Shown one piece after another: positions 47,605 through 59,624 of a DNA stretch of 64,000 bases (within the stretch, counting starts at the first letter, position 1; the number at the start of each line of letters is the position of its first letter). Source of the DNA: Pilatotrama ljubarskyi (taxonomy: Eukaryota; Basidiomycota; Agaricomycetes; Polyporales; Polyporaceae); assembly GCA_022385805.1 (NCBI GenBank), contig MU277689.1, positions 293,357 through 357,356 of the forward strand, read 5' to 3'. Made by a program: the position numbers and the translations under genes. Below the pieces are notes generated by a model. The model was given only the letters and a program-made list of their open reading frames with translations. It ran no database searches and was not told the DNA's origin.

Positions 47605-48451
47605 TCAGATCTTGCCGATGAGGAGGTTGCGGATGTTCTCGCGCGCGGTGATGCGTACGGTGTGGTAGAAGGACCAGTAGTCAAGGGTGGACGAGAAGAC
47701 GTCGGCGAGGCCGAAGGGGAGCATCAGCGGGATCCATCCTGCGGCGCATTGGCAAGTCAGCACTAACACGGCGGATGAGGCACAATACGCGGGGCGGGCG
47801 TACCTCTGGCGTACTCGAGCGCGAAGCAGCCCTCGTGCATCTTGTACTGCTTGACATGTCCGCGGGGGAGGTGGTGCACCGAGCCGGGCGGGTAGACCTC
47901 GCGCTCGAGCTTGGGCGGGTCGAACGCCCACTGCTCGCCGACGAGGATGTTGAAGTAGTCGTCCGCAGTGTGCATGCCGGTGTGACCCTCCGTGCCGAGC
48001 GGGGTGCCGAAGACGATGAGGTACTCGGTGATGCTCGCGTGGATGATGTACATCGCGCCCATCGCGCCGCCGGCGTTGTTGAGGACCCACTCGGAGGAGT
48101 TGGTGTTGAGCGCGATGACGGAGGGCGAGTGCTCCGCGGTGAGGTTGGAGACGATGTAGGGAATGATGGCGTTGATGTCGCCCGGGTGGGCGGCCACGGC
48201 GGCCTGCGCGAGCTCGTGGAGGGCCTCGGGCGTGAAGACGTACCAGCGGTCCTGAGGGGAAAAGGGGGCGCGTCAGCGGGCGTTGGCACAGACGGGACGG
48301 GCGCGCGACGTACCTTGATGCGGTCGAGGACGCTGCAGGCGAGGTAGAGGACGAATGCGACGACGGCGCGTGTCACCCACTTGACGAGGGAGCTGCCGGG
48401 GCTGGTGCTCGCGCCCGACGATGCCTGGGCTGACCTCTTCTTTGCTGCCAT
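47605..48451 (-). CDS. erg2: C-8 sterol isomerase (Delta8-Delta7), ERG2/sigma-1-receptor family
   Basis: Converts fecosterol to episterol in ergosterol synthesis at the ER membrane. Exons 48314-48451, 47804-48251 and 47605-47738 join in phase to 239 residues. One N-terminal membrane helix lies at about residues 24-42 (VKWVTRAVVAFVLYLACSVL). The ERG2 core follows: DRWYVFTPEALHELAQAAVA, EWVLNNAGGAMGAMYIIHAS, GTEGHTGMHTADDYFNILVG and the C-terminal GWIPLMLPFGLADVFSSTLD. The conserved acidic and His residues of the family are present. Length is typical. It shares a divergent 543-base promoter region with SPC2. Confidence 0.95.
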
Positions 48452-48994
48452 CGTGCGCGCGTGCTGGGGCGGAAGACACGCAGGGAGAGGCAGAACTTAT
48501 ATTATGATATGGCGGTCGCCGGGCAGGGGACGAGTGGGACGATGTCGGGACTCATTTTGCAGGACGGCCGTTGGCGGATCGGGCGACGCGCGCTCGTCAG
48601 CACCGCTGACGCCGTGTCTTTTGGTTCGGCTCTGCTGCAGGAGCCGGACTGAGGGGACCACGAGTCGCACTGGGCGAGGCGAACCAAGCGAGGGACAATG
48701 GGCCTGAAATGCGCTTGGCGGGCCACGTTGCTTGGCAGACGCGTCTGTCCGCATCCGGACGTGTCGCCCTCTCTCTCCTCCCCTCGCCTCCTCCCACTCC
48801 CAGCCTCTGCCCCGCATACAGTTACCCCGCCGCACTCGACGTGATACCCCTCTGCGGCGACCAACGGAAGCAGCTACATCCTCGACGCGAGACTGACAAC
48901 ACGACGGCCCCTGGGAACGAATATACACCAACGACTCTGATATACTGCTAGCACTACGCACGCGCAAATCCACGCATACAACCACACATTCATC
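48452..48994. promoter_or_regulatory. Shared divergent promoter, ERG2/SPC2
   Basis: 543 bases between two divergent start codons. A C/T tract at about 48761-48834 lies upstream of SPC2 on its coding strand. No gene fits inside. Whether the two genes are co-regulated cannot be seen from sequence. Confidence 0.5.
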
Positions 48995-50407
48995 ATGGCT
49001 CCTCGGACACGCAAGTCGGCAGCAGCCTCCCCCTCAAGAGCGTCCACGCCCAATGGCGACGCACCACCACCAGTACCCGCGAAAGACGACACGACGGCCG
49101 TCGTGGACCCGGACGCGCTCTTGGCGCCCGTCCCCGGCGAAGAGCGCGAGGAGGTCAAAGTCAACAACGCGAGCGCGACAGACATGAAGCACGCATGCGA
49201 CGATGCCCTTAAACGCGTGCGTATTCTCGTGCCCCTTTTCTCTCCCCGTGTCGCTACATCCCTTGAGGACCTCGCCGATACTCGCCGGCCTACTGCCGCG
49301 GGCGTTCATGGGCTTGGTCGTGTGCGGCCCGCCCGACGACGGCCCACCTGTGCTTTGATGCCCATGCCATCCCGCGACGTGTTACATTGCTACGCTCACC
49401 GCTTTCTATGCGCATTGCCGTGCAATATCACGGCTCGTCATCTTCAGCGGGTCGCGGACGCGGACATCTATGCTATGGGCGTTCACTCTGCGCTGGGCGT
49501 GCCTGACTGCTCGCACCACACCGGTCCGCGCTTTGCGTAAACTCTATCCTAATGATGACAGGAGTGGTTGTACAAGCTATGATCGTCCATGCTGTGCTAT
49601 GCATACGGACTTGCGGACAGATATTTTAGCGCATACACTCGCTGGAGATTGGGGAACGGTGCTCCGTTCGCTGCCTGTTGGCAATATCCGGAGCTAATAC
49701 GCGTATCCCGCCATATTCCGTGTCCTCTCGTAGTCCTCGAGCCTTGCGCTGACGTCCGCCCCCGACGCAGTTCCTCTCCCGGCCCGACCTCTTCAAGCAG
49801 ATCCACACGCATACAGACGTGCGCCTCGCGCTCGGTTGGCTCTCTGTGCTCGTCGCGGGAGCAACGGGCCTCTACGGCTGGCGCGTGCCCTTTGAGCAGA
49901 GCAAGCCCGGAGTATGGGCCGGGGTCATACTGTGAGCCGACCAGATGCCGCCGCGGTGACGGGGACGAATACTGATGATATGTCGTGGGCAGATACGTGA
50001 TCTTGACGGTCGTTCAGACGCTGTACGCGTACTTCGTCGAGGGCGACATCGTGTTCGTCGGGAAGCGCAAGACGTTCGACAAGCGCGTACGTCTACCCCA
50101 TCCGTTCTCCCCTTGCTCATCTGTGCTCACGCTCACTTTGCTCCTCGTTTCGCAGATCGTCACCGAGCGGATAACGATCTCCTCGCGCACCGTGCCCTCG
50201 ACGCCGCAGACGCCGCCTAAGTACGCGCTCGGGCTCGCGTACGTGCGCTCCGCGTCGGGCGGGAAGACGCTTCTGGGCAAGGGCCGCGCGCAGGAGGAAC
50301 GGCCGTACACGGAGTTCTTCGACGCGCGGGGCGTGATGGACCAGGAGCGGTTCGAGCGGTGGCTGGGCGGTGTCGTGGGTCGGGTCATGGATGGCAAGGC
50401 GCAGTAG
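48995..50407 (+). CDS. spc2: Signal peptidase complex subunit 2
   Basis: Accessory subunit of the ER signal peptidase complex that helps couple it to the translocon. Exons 48995-49216, 49771-49931, 49993-50086 and 50156-50407 are in phase and give 242 residues. The N-terminus is polar and Pro-rich. The family core begins ATDMKHACDDALKRFLSR across the first junction, then DVRLALGWLSVLVAGATGLY (first membrane helix), YVILTVVQTLYAYFVEGDIV (second helix) and FVGKRKTFDKR. The cytosolic C-terminal domain has ERPYTEFFDARGVMDQERFE. Intron 1 is unusually long (554 nt) against 60-70 nt elsewhere in the window. Confidence 0.92.
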
Positions 50408-51027
50408 GCTGTCTGAGTGGGTCTAGGGGACTGAGTGCGAGCCCGTCGTAGCGGCTGCGTTTTGGCTTGGGGGAAAATGTCGAAGTGTGCGTGGCGTCGT
50501 GAAGGTTGCGCGCTGGCGGAAGGGTTTTCAGATGGGGATGGTATGGGATAGTATGGTATTTACTGCGTAGGTAGGTAGGTTCGCGGCTTCCCCCTCTCTC
50601 TGTACGTGTACATGTAATCGTGCGTGGTCTCTTTCGTATTGAGCTCCAATTCTATTCTGGGGGGGACGTCGCGACTCGGACGCGGTCGGCGGCCATAGCC
50701 TCTATGTTCTTGTGCAGACCGCGGACTCATCTCAGCTGCCTAGTGAGCTACGCAGAGGTAGAGAGCGCAAGACACGATTGTGATACATGGGGCCGGCCTT
50801 TCAGCGGAAGACGGGGGTCCCGTCCGACCGAGAGGAGGGATGAGCTGGAGACTAGGGAGGCGTTTCGAATGTCGAGTCGCGGTCGGTCGAGCTCTGCAAA
50901 GCAGGCTGAATGATATACAAGCGCCGTAGTAAGTAATCCGACACGGGAGATGCGCACTCGGAGGCGACTTGAACGACAGCCTATGAAGGGTTGCAGCGCT
51001 AGGTACTGTAGGTGCGTGAGTGAGTAA
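50408..51027. other. Convergent 3' spacer SPC2 / DUF6535
   Basis: About 620 bases between two stop codons of convergent genes. It contains the 3' flanks and a short GTAG microsatellite at 50567-50580. I see no gene. Confidence 0.5.
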
Positions 51028-53635
51028 TCATCGGGAAGATGGAGGAGGAACTGGAGGGACTGGACTAGATCCAGGAGTGGGGGTGGGAGATTCAGGAGAG
51101 GGGATGGGAGATTCAGGGGTGGGGATGGGAGGAGATCCAGGAGTGGGATGGACGGGAAGAGATCCAGGAGTCATATAAATGGGAGGAGCATCAGGCCTCG
51201 CCGCTTCGGGCAACGCCAACGGTCCCATCACGTAATTGAAGGGGAGCGGGAAGAGACACGAGACTTCATCCCGCAAAGCCTCAAGCGTCTGTGTTCTCAC
51301 CGACACTCTACGCATCGGCTGCTCATCGGTGTCGCGAGCGGGAGGAGCCTGAGCAAGCCTGAGGACGGAACTGGCGGTCCCCCAGGCCGAGTGCAGGGCT
51401 GTGACGAGTTCGTCCTGGATGATCCCGGCCGTTCCTGCCTCGTCCAGAATGTGAGATAGTTCAGCGAGGGGTGCAAGGAGGAGTTGCAATCCGTATGAGA
51501 ACTGGTCGCAGAGCTCCTCGTTCCTTGCGAGGGCTACGGTGTCGGGCAGGAATCTGGGCAGGAAGCCCAGCGCCTCCTCAGCGTAGCGCCCCAGGTTCTC
51601 CAAGCGTTCCACTCGAGGCTCAGGGACATGTGTCTTGCCCGTCAAGACCCGGAGCATGCATTGCACTACAATGTGAAAGGCGGTCATGTTGAGCTGAGGT
51701 ACGCTGACGCTCTCTGATGCTGGGTTGGGAGCTTTCTTATCCTTGGCAGCAGGCCGCGTCACGGGGTGGCGTCGTGAGGGCCCTTCCTTAATCCAGCGTG
51801 TTGTGGCGGACAGTACTGCGCGTTGGAGACGGCACCCGCCAACAAATGAGCTTGTGCAATGGGTCGGAATGTCAAATCACCCACCGTGGTATACGGTCGA
51901 GTAAGGCACATCCGCAGCGGTGCGCATAGCGTCCGAAAGGATCCTCAGCGTGGCGTACAGGTTCTCCGTTGTAGTCGCCTCCATCGCGATGAGAAAGGCT
52001 GTTCGCAGTGTACGTTCTTCACATCTGACCGTAGCGTCGGTTCGCGCATTGTCGTAACGATTGAGGAGCTTCTGTACGGTCGTCTCCCACTTGCACCCCT
52101 CCCGATCAGCACGATCGATTGTGAGCATCTGTCGCAATGCGTACAGCGCCACGCGCGAGAGAGCGTCGCAGAGGTCATCGCGGAAGAGCGTCGTGTGGTA
52201 ACTTGTGATGAGCGCCGCGTCAGGCTCCAAGGCGTCGAGGTCTCTCAAGCAGCGTAGCAGAGGCGCGCCTGGTTCGCTGGAGAGAGTGACCAGCATATCG
52301 TCGAGGTAGCTCACCGCGAGCGACTTCTTGTAAGCGGTGACGGCGGTATTAACCTTGAGCTCGAGCGCCTGCCGGTATACATCGATTTGCTCCTGTACCT
52401 CCCATGTACGGCAGGGAAGCCTTTTTGACGACGTCGCGCAGAATAGCTGTAGCGCATATAGAAGACGCCCGCGGAAGCTCGTAGTACTAACGTAGAGGAG
52501 TTTCCAGGAGCAGAACCCGATGATCTCCTGGAGGGCAAGCGTGACGCGATTGAGGAAGGGTCGCACGACGGTATAGACAATCAGAGCTTGAGGGGATCGA
52601 TAGCAACAGTCCCACCGGTAGGCAGGCAGGACCGTGACGACGAGCAGGAACAGTAGGAGGGTACCAATGAAGGTGGAGGAGACAGCAGCAACAGTGGTAT
52701 GGAGTGCCCACAGGAAGACGACAAGACCGATGAGGAAGATGGCCAACGCCAGCAGCAGAAGCGCCGGAACGACCATGGCGAACTCCCGCACATACCATTT
52801 CTTGAGGGCGTCCATACGATATTGCATGAGCTCCGTCGACACGCGGGAGGTCCCCGTGGAAATGCCTGTGTCATGGTGGTAGAGCCATTGCTTGACCAAG
52901 AGGGCGAGGGATGCTGCAGCGAGACTGATGATGAGACTCACGAACCAAAGACTGTTGGTCCAAATCACGAGTCGGGTAGGATGAAAGGCCGAAGAGACAT
53001 CGGTACGGGCTTCGAGCGCGGCCAGATACTCGGTGCGATTGAGCGTCGGCCAGACAACCAGAGCGTCCAGGCGTTCGGATACCCGTATGAGGGCAGCCGC
53101 GGCAGATTCCATAGAATCGGGTCGGAGCATTTTCTGGGACTCCACGATGAACGCCGTCAGGATCGCCGAGAACAGTGCTGCCTGTGGACATAAGGATCGT
53201 GAGTCCCGGCATCGAGATATGTTACCAGAGAAAGCTGTACTACTGACGTAGACGAGGAGCGTATCGATCTCTGACTTCCGGCGTTTAAGCATGGCAATGT
53301 GAAACTTTTGTATGGCCTCGTCAATCTTCCCTTGGGCTTCATCCTGTTGCTTAGGGGTGAACTCTGCTCGAAGCTCCTCGAGTACTGCCTGAATGACGTG
53401 ATGTGAGCATGAACGTTGGACGCTTCCGCCGAGTTGAGCGAGGACTCTACGACATACCTGGGGATCCAGGACCTCCCATTCGCGCTTTTCAAACTGCTCA
53501 TGTTTTGCTTGCATAGACTATTGAGTGGATTATCTCCCGTCATTAGGAAGCCATAGATGATCAGCGGCGAATACTTACGATGCTGTCTGGTCGATCAGGA
53601 CCTTCCGTATCATTGGGTCGAATGGCATCCGTCAT
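51028..53635 (-). CDS. DUF6535-domain membrane protein with proline-rich tail
   Basis: Exons 53579-53635, 53248-53517, 51885-53181 and 51028-51815 join in phase to about 803 residues. The N-terminal part ends in TLLVYAALFSAILTAFIVES, the hallmark of DUF6535, a family found mainly in Agaricomycetes. It continues with LWFVSLIISLAAASLALLVK and a cluster of further hydrophobic segments (PALLLLALAIFLIGLVVFLW and LLLFLLVVTVLPAY). The long middle part is helical and soluble-looking. The C-terminus is a Pro/Ser/Thr repeat tail. I joined the two large frames by an intron (51816-51884) whose phase restores an open reading; without it the first frame stops a few codons later. The function of the family is unknown. 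It is probably in an internal or plasma membrane. Confidence 0.8.
51066..51172. repeat. Minisatellite coding for the Pro/Ser/Thr tail
   Basis: Imperfect tandem units of about 15-24 bases built on GGGAGATTCAGG and GGAGATCCAGGAGTGG. Read on the minus strand they give repeated TPGS, TPES and SPES units near the C-terminus of the DUF6535 protein. The length keeps frame. Confidence 0.7.
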
Positions 53636-54892
53636 ATTTTTCCTGAACGGAACGTAGTTATGTCAGTCACCGAGCGGCGGAGCAACCGAGGAGACCAACT
53701 AACCGTTGCTGTTTGCGCCGGGATACGGGCCTCGGTGGGTATTACCACCTCATCCCATCTGCCCTTAAGTATTCCCCAGGATTAGTTATGGTTTTCTTTC
53801 GTTGCACGATGTTGCCCGCCGTCCGCCGAGCGATTGCTGGCTTCAGCTAGACGTTTGCTTGGAAGACGCACTAAAGATACGAGACGGGTCGAGAATCACC
53901 GTGACGCGCCACTGTCATGCTGCCGGATGCGAATGCAGGCACGTGGGATGAGAGAAGGTGGTCGAGAAGAACCGCTCCGGAGGGTTTTATGAGCTCCCAT
54001 TTCTATTAAGGAGCCCGACGGCAAGTGATACCCGGAGCTACCAATAAGAAGACTCAACAAGTGCATAGAGTCGACGCCGGCCAGCCCGTACAAGTCCGCT
54101 CAGCGAAGACACGAAGCTCACCGAACAGATTGTTGCATTGGATCCTCTTACAAGCACCAGCCTGCCTTGTCCAATGTAGTTGACAGGTGTTCGCTCGCCA
54201 CCAGTCGTCGCTCTACGCACTTCGTGACAGTGTCTGCCGTTATGTGTGAACGCTCGATGGAAACTGCAGATCGGGTAGAAATGACTTACTATACAGTACA
54301 CACCTCGAAGAGACGCATGGGCGATCTCTGGCCCGAAACGCCGCCGCGCCATGGATGCACTTGTAGGCAACATACCTAGGACTCTTGCTTGAGTCGGTTC
54401 GGGGACCAGTTCTTGGGTTGCATACTCTTCCCCCGACATATCCTGCTCGGCGGACTGCCGACGAAGGACTGTGCGCAGACTGGTGTCAATGTGCGATCCG
54501 GGTCTTCGGGCATCGAGACCACAATTGGCGAACGTCGCTCATGAGGCGGGCAACCTGAGGGCACGAGGAGATCACGAAGCTGGACGCCTCTTCCTTGGAA
54601 GAAGCTGGACGTGAGAGTACATGGCGTGGCCGAAACAGCGACGAGCATTGCAAAGAAGGAAGACAGAGTTGTGCCAGAAGGGCGCGGAAGGGCGTCCAAT
54701 CATCCCATATAAGGCAGCTTAGGCATAGCACTTTCCACATTGCGACAACCATCAGCCATGCGGCGAGTAAAACCACACGGTACTGTCAGGCGGAGTAGAG
54801 TCGACGCTCGCAGGGAAGCGGATGACAAGGAAAGTACACGCACAATATCCATCCTTGCCATTGGCTTCACGGGACTTCTTTCTCTAGGCCAC
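53636..54892. other. Gene-free stretch
   Basis: About 1.26 kb upstream of the DUF6535 gene. Minus-strand frames at 54038-54439 and 54376-54776 overlap in different registers and have no motif. Nothing else is seen. Confidence 0.45.
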
Positions 54893-55440
54893 TCATGAAG
54901 AGGCGCTCATCACCTCCGTGTCAGCCACATCCACGCCTGCACCTGCAACTTGCACGGCCAACGGCCGCACGTTATAAGGGCGGGTGCGGGACATGATGGT
55001 GTCCGAACCCTCCAGAGTAGCCGCGAAGAGATGCGCGACGGGTACCCGTAGGCAGTGACGGGTTAGCTTCGGGTTAGATCGCAGGCCGACAGAGGTACTT
55101 CTCCAACCCCGCCTTGACCGCATCCGCTTGAACCTGAACCACATCAATAGAGTATAGGACCTTGCAGGACTCTCTCGCCGCATCGGCGCGCACCTTGTTC
55201 AAGTGAGCGTCGAATCCCCGCAGGCGATTGATAGACTCATCGATTTCGGAGCAAGCTCTGCAGGAACGTTGTCCTTACCGGCTGGTGGTGCGGAGCGTAG
55301 ACAATGGAAGGGAAGCCTGCTGAAGAGAGCTGTAAGTGACTAACTTCCACACATATCCTGGCCCGTGCGATGCTCACCCTTTGAGACGTGTTGCCGACCA
55401 GCAGGATCTCACTGAGGAAAGTCAACCTGGCATATAGCTG
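54893..55440 (-). pseudogene. Decayed 3' half of homoserine dehydrogenase
   Basis: This lines up with the C-terminal half of the intact HOM6 gene at 60363-61000. The intact gene has ATALGGSDNIIMFHTERYGA and VVQGAGAGAAVTAMGVMSDL. Here the frame reads FAATLEGSDTIMSRTRPYNV and AVQVAGAGVDVADTEVMSAS. Upstream, PSIVYAPHHQPV corresponds to a segment before SLVPAELEG but is shifted in frame. The position of intron 3 is still recognisable, so this is a genomic DNA copy, not a retrocopy. There is no 5' half and several frames are broken, so no product is expected. Confidence 0.78.
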
Positions 55441-55885
55441 GAAGGCTTACATATTGTGTGAGTCGTTGAGTGCGATTGAGCATGGTTCCGAAGAGGGTTT
55501 CTGGCTCTCACTCAGCTTGAGCTCGGGCGTCTAGACACTCCTCGGCCATATCGGCAAAGGCCGTGCTCACAAGGAGTGCTCAGAGTAAGTGAACCTTGAA
55601 CGTATGTCGGACAACTTGCATGTGCGGGACGTTGAGGTGCGCAAGGCCGTCAGAGCGAGATTATCCCATGGAAGAGATCGATGCCGCATGAAAGTCGTTG
55701 TATCGTTCTCCTTTCATGCGAAACATGCGTGGTGTGAGGCGTTAAGCATCACGGCGGGGAAGGAAGTTCCGCAAGAGTGAGCAATGTGCGCGGGAGGTAC
55801 TAGGACCACATGGATCGTGCATAATCCCGGGAGCCTCCTAGCTTCGAACAACAAGAGATTATCAGACACGGCGAGGATGAGCCCC
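55441..55885. other. Spacer
   Basis: About 445 bases between the HOM6 relic and the stop of the glutaminase gene. I see nothing beyond short frames. Confidence 0.4.
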
Positions 55886-58800
55886 TCATTTGGTGTACTC
55901 GGGTGGTGGCTCCAGTCTCTCTGCCCGGAACCGAAGCTCTTGCATCGCCCGCTGCAGGTTCTCCACTTCCGCCCTTAGCCCAGACACATCCGTTTGCGGA
56001 TGCGCATTCGGCCCTGCGGTCTGCGGCTCGGTGATAACTGGTGCGGGGGGAATGCTTTGTGGCTCCATCAGGGGGAGAGGGCCGGGACTGGATGCGGAGC
56101 CCGGATTAAAGGTTGCGTTCGCGGAACTTGGACTAGGCACCTGCGGAACATGCGCGAGGCTCGTGTCGAGGGTGAGGCCGTGCGTCTTCGAGGGGCGGGC
56201 GGCGGCCGAACCTTCGATGGGTCGCGGTACTGTCGAGGCACCGTCCAAACCGACGATGTCGGGGCCCCAGCTTCGATCAACCTCGAGAGTGTTGGTACTG
56301 CGTGACGCATGGAGTGACTCCTGCGGACGGCGGCTATAAGGCGACAGCGCCGGCACGTGTGGGTTTTCGCTACTCCCGTTTTTCTCGGGCTCCTGAGAGT
56401 GATTCCGTCGACGTTTGCGCAAGAAATGCAACACCCCAAGCGCAATCAGTGCGGCCACCGTGACCCCGCCTGCGACGCCGCCAACGACCGCACCAATAGG
56501 AGTCTTTGAGCTGCCCCCACCTCCGCCCCCACCAAGTGGACTCGAGCTTCCTGGACCGCCGGATTCCGACTCGGGTACGGTGATGGTCGCGTTTTGGACA
56601 CTGCAAGCCTTGGGCGTCAGCGGCAGTACTGTGAGATCAGGTGCAGCCGGAACTCACCTCAGGGCTAAGATGGAGTACATCGCTCCGAGAGCAGGGCTAA
56701 AGGCGGTTTGAACCGTGAGATGAAGACTACATGAATGCTAGCGGCGAGGCTTACCCCGGTGAACCCTCGAGGATATTTCCAAACTCCGAGTCGTACTGGT
56801 CAGGAAATGCACCATCGACCGTCGTATTCGAACCCGCTCGAGTCCAGACGCCTTCGATCAGGCTATCACGGACCCCGTCGTCCAGCACCGTAGCGGCTGT
56901 GAACAACGTCCAGGCTGGGACGCGTCACTCAGTTGAGACGGGTCGCGGTCCAAGAGTTTGGAAACTTGTACGTACCGGCACTGGTACGTCGCCCGTTGAT
57001 GTTGTCCAACGGCAGGCCAAATGGTGCCGCTGCATTCTGTGAGCAAGTTTTCAGGTGCCCGGGAGTCATGAGTATCACTTACCGGGGGTGAGAAGAGTCT
57101 TATAGAACGACGTTTGACTTTGTAATAACTGCACGGACTGTCAATAATGCGTAGAAGGACAGTGCCCGAGCACTTACTGCTTGATCAACAACGTTCGTAC
57201 CCAGCAAATGGTCCGCGTACAGGTTGTATATAAGAGCCCACGAGTTCTGTTTGCCATACGTCCCAAGCAGATGCTGTCCGTCGAGTGACAGCGCGAGGGA
57301 CTCCCACTGCCCGACAAGAGCAGAAGCATGGCTCTGTACGCCCACTCAGAAATTACCAATGATGAATAAAATACTGTCCGGGACGTACATCATATTGCTG
57401 TGCGTCGAGTTCCTCGCCGAGGGCACGACTGATCTCCGCCATCACTTTGACGCCGATGATTCCCATAATTGCGAGGTTTGTCGTGTCCGTACCGCTCTCG
57501 TTGTCCGCGATGGTCCTATCCCAGGTCAGTTATTGCGGACCTCAGCCTAGTCGTATTAGATCTGGTACGAACTGATTCGACGGAGTGAGCGACTCGTTAA
57601 CGAGGTAGTCCGCCCATCGTTTTGCCAGGTTGTACTAGAATGAGGTTAGATGCCATACCATTCGGCTCGCCGGATGCTTACATGTCTATGAATCAAAGAA
57701 CCGTCCCCGGAGAACTTCGCATGGGCGTATAGCATGATGAGCATATTGCCAGATTCTACCCCACAGTCAGCCATGCGAACTGCATGGAACCTCGGTGCTA
57801 CATACGCTCGACGCCTTGAGAATGGGGTCCATGCGTACCCGTCGCGTTCGGGTAGGCAACGCCTGCGCTCTCCGTTAGCGACAGTACTTCTGCGGCTGAT
57901 TCGCGTCCTAGACGTGCCTAGGTCCTGAGCTGCGTACTGCATGCCATGCGTGTTGTCTTGGGCGTCCAGTAGAGGGGCAAGCATGGGCCCGATGAGCGAT
58001 GAATTCAGATAGATGAACGCAGGGAGTGCCGCATACATGCGCTCTACTGGATTCACACGCCTGCGACGTGGGGGTCAGCAAAGTGCACTTTCTATGTGGA
58101 CGCATTCTGCGCACTCGGTGGCCGACATGGACCCGATATCCTTCATGAATATCCTAACGTCCGATGCATTTGGTGTTCCATCCGAACCGGTCGACACAGT
58201 GATATCGAATGAGGCCATCGCCTGGCGTGTAGCGAGCGACACGAGGTCGGTGTAGTGTGGCGACACCTTGGATGCATTCGCTATGATCGCCTCGTCGAGT
58301 GCGATGGCGTCCCTCAGAATCCTCGGGAATTCTGACGTGAGATCGTCGATCTGTCCTCGAATGCTCAGTCAGTGAACATGACAATCAACTTAGACCCACG
58401 TATACTGACTGCCTGGTCCATGTTGTTGCCATACTTTGTGACGAAATACGGACTGAGCTGCTGGGTGGTGCCATCGGGGCCAGTATAGGCGATCGAAGGG
58501 TTGCGCACATATCCGACCGCCCAAGTGACTGGAGCGGAGGTGCTTCGAATCCGACCGAGGTCCACAGCGATAGCAAAAACGGTGAACACCCTGCGCTCGT
58601 GTCAGCCGCCAGCACGATAGGGAAAGAGGTATATTCACCCACGGTTGTATGGTGGCGAACGCTGTGCTAGCGGTGTTTGGAAGCACTCCCAGGTCGTGGA
58701 ACTGCTCCCTCGCAGTCAGATCCCGATCAATCTGCCATGATATGCCAGGCCTCTGGCGGAGTCGTTGGTGAAGGCGAGCTCAAGGAAATGACTAGATGAC

Positions 58801-59624
58801 TTACGAGTGCCATTGCATAGTACGCTGTACCATCCTGCGCCTGTTGGTTGGTCCCGACGACCCCTTTCTCCGGTATCTGCAGCTGTGCTCGGTGATAGAT
58901 GCTCCCGTTGGAAGTGTGCTGGCTCCAAGTAGCGACACTCGAGGCTCGGTCGCCCGACAGCCATTCTTCAGTCGCCGTCAGCATCAGACGATCCGAAACA
59001 GCCAACCAGTCAAGTCGATGGAAGAGCTCACCAGCTGTGATATCTGAATAAACCTGCACGTCATGCACTTGACCGTCCAACGAATTCGCCTCGACAGAAA
59101 CAAAAGAGAACGGTAGCGACTGTAGGACCCAGTCCGAAGGCTACATGTGACAGATGACGAGCAAATCCCGACCCTACGTGCACAATCATGCTCACCTGTA
59201 TCGGGGAAAGGAACGTGACGGTGACATTGATGGGCCCTGCCTGCATGACGAAAATCGAACGTGTAGGAGTGATTTGAACGTTGGTGATGTTCGCAATGAA
59301 GGGCGGCACATAGTCCGCGCCCAACCACGAGTACGTTTGTCCGTCCACCCTGAGCTTTCCCGCCCATCCCATATCCGACTGCGCCTAATGAGAGCTTGCC
59401 ATGAGGGCAGAAGAGATGCACTATACCCGCTGTTCCCCAAAAACCGGCCACGAATGTGATAGCGGCTGAGAACCATTGGTACTAGACTGCCATACGCTCA
59501 TGAACGGAGAGCGTACGCTCAGCGGGATACTGGCAGGGAAGAAGGTCTGGACAGGAGATTGCGACAGAACCAGCGTCACCCAGAGCCCCAAGCATAGAGG
59601 TAACCAGAGCGGGGGGAACAACAT
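55886..59624 (-). CDS. Glutaminase A-like protein (GtaA), secreted and membrane-anchored
   Basis: Extracellular glutaminase family with the domain order DUF5127/DUF4965/DUF1793, converting glutamine to glutamate. The start at 59624 gives a signal peptide (MLFPPLWLPLCLGLWVTLVL). N-terminal exons carry AGKLRVDGQTYSWLGADYVP and VYSDITAGELFHRLDWLAVS. Middle exons read WAVGYVRNPSIAYTGPDGTT, KYGNNMDQAV, MFMKD-type segments (RIFMKDIGSMSATE) and AALPAFIYLNSSLIGPMLAP. Then come KQNSWALIYNLYADHLLGTN and FGLPLDNINGR, the classic GtaA C-domain. A Gly-rich linker and one membrane helix follow (GGVTVAALIALGVLHFLRKR), with a ~165-residue cytosolic tail ending in a predicted coiled coil (LRAEVENLQRAMQELRFRAE). 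The gene has more than ten short introns; I did not fix all boundaries. Confidence 0.82.

Noticed and set aside
50567..50580. Short GTAG microsatellite in the SPC2 3' flank
   Set aside because: Too short to be of interest as a separate element.
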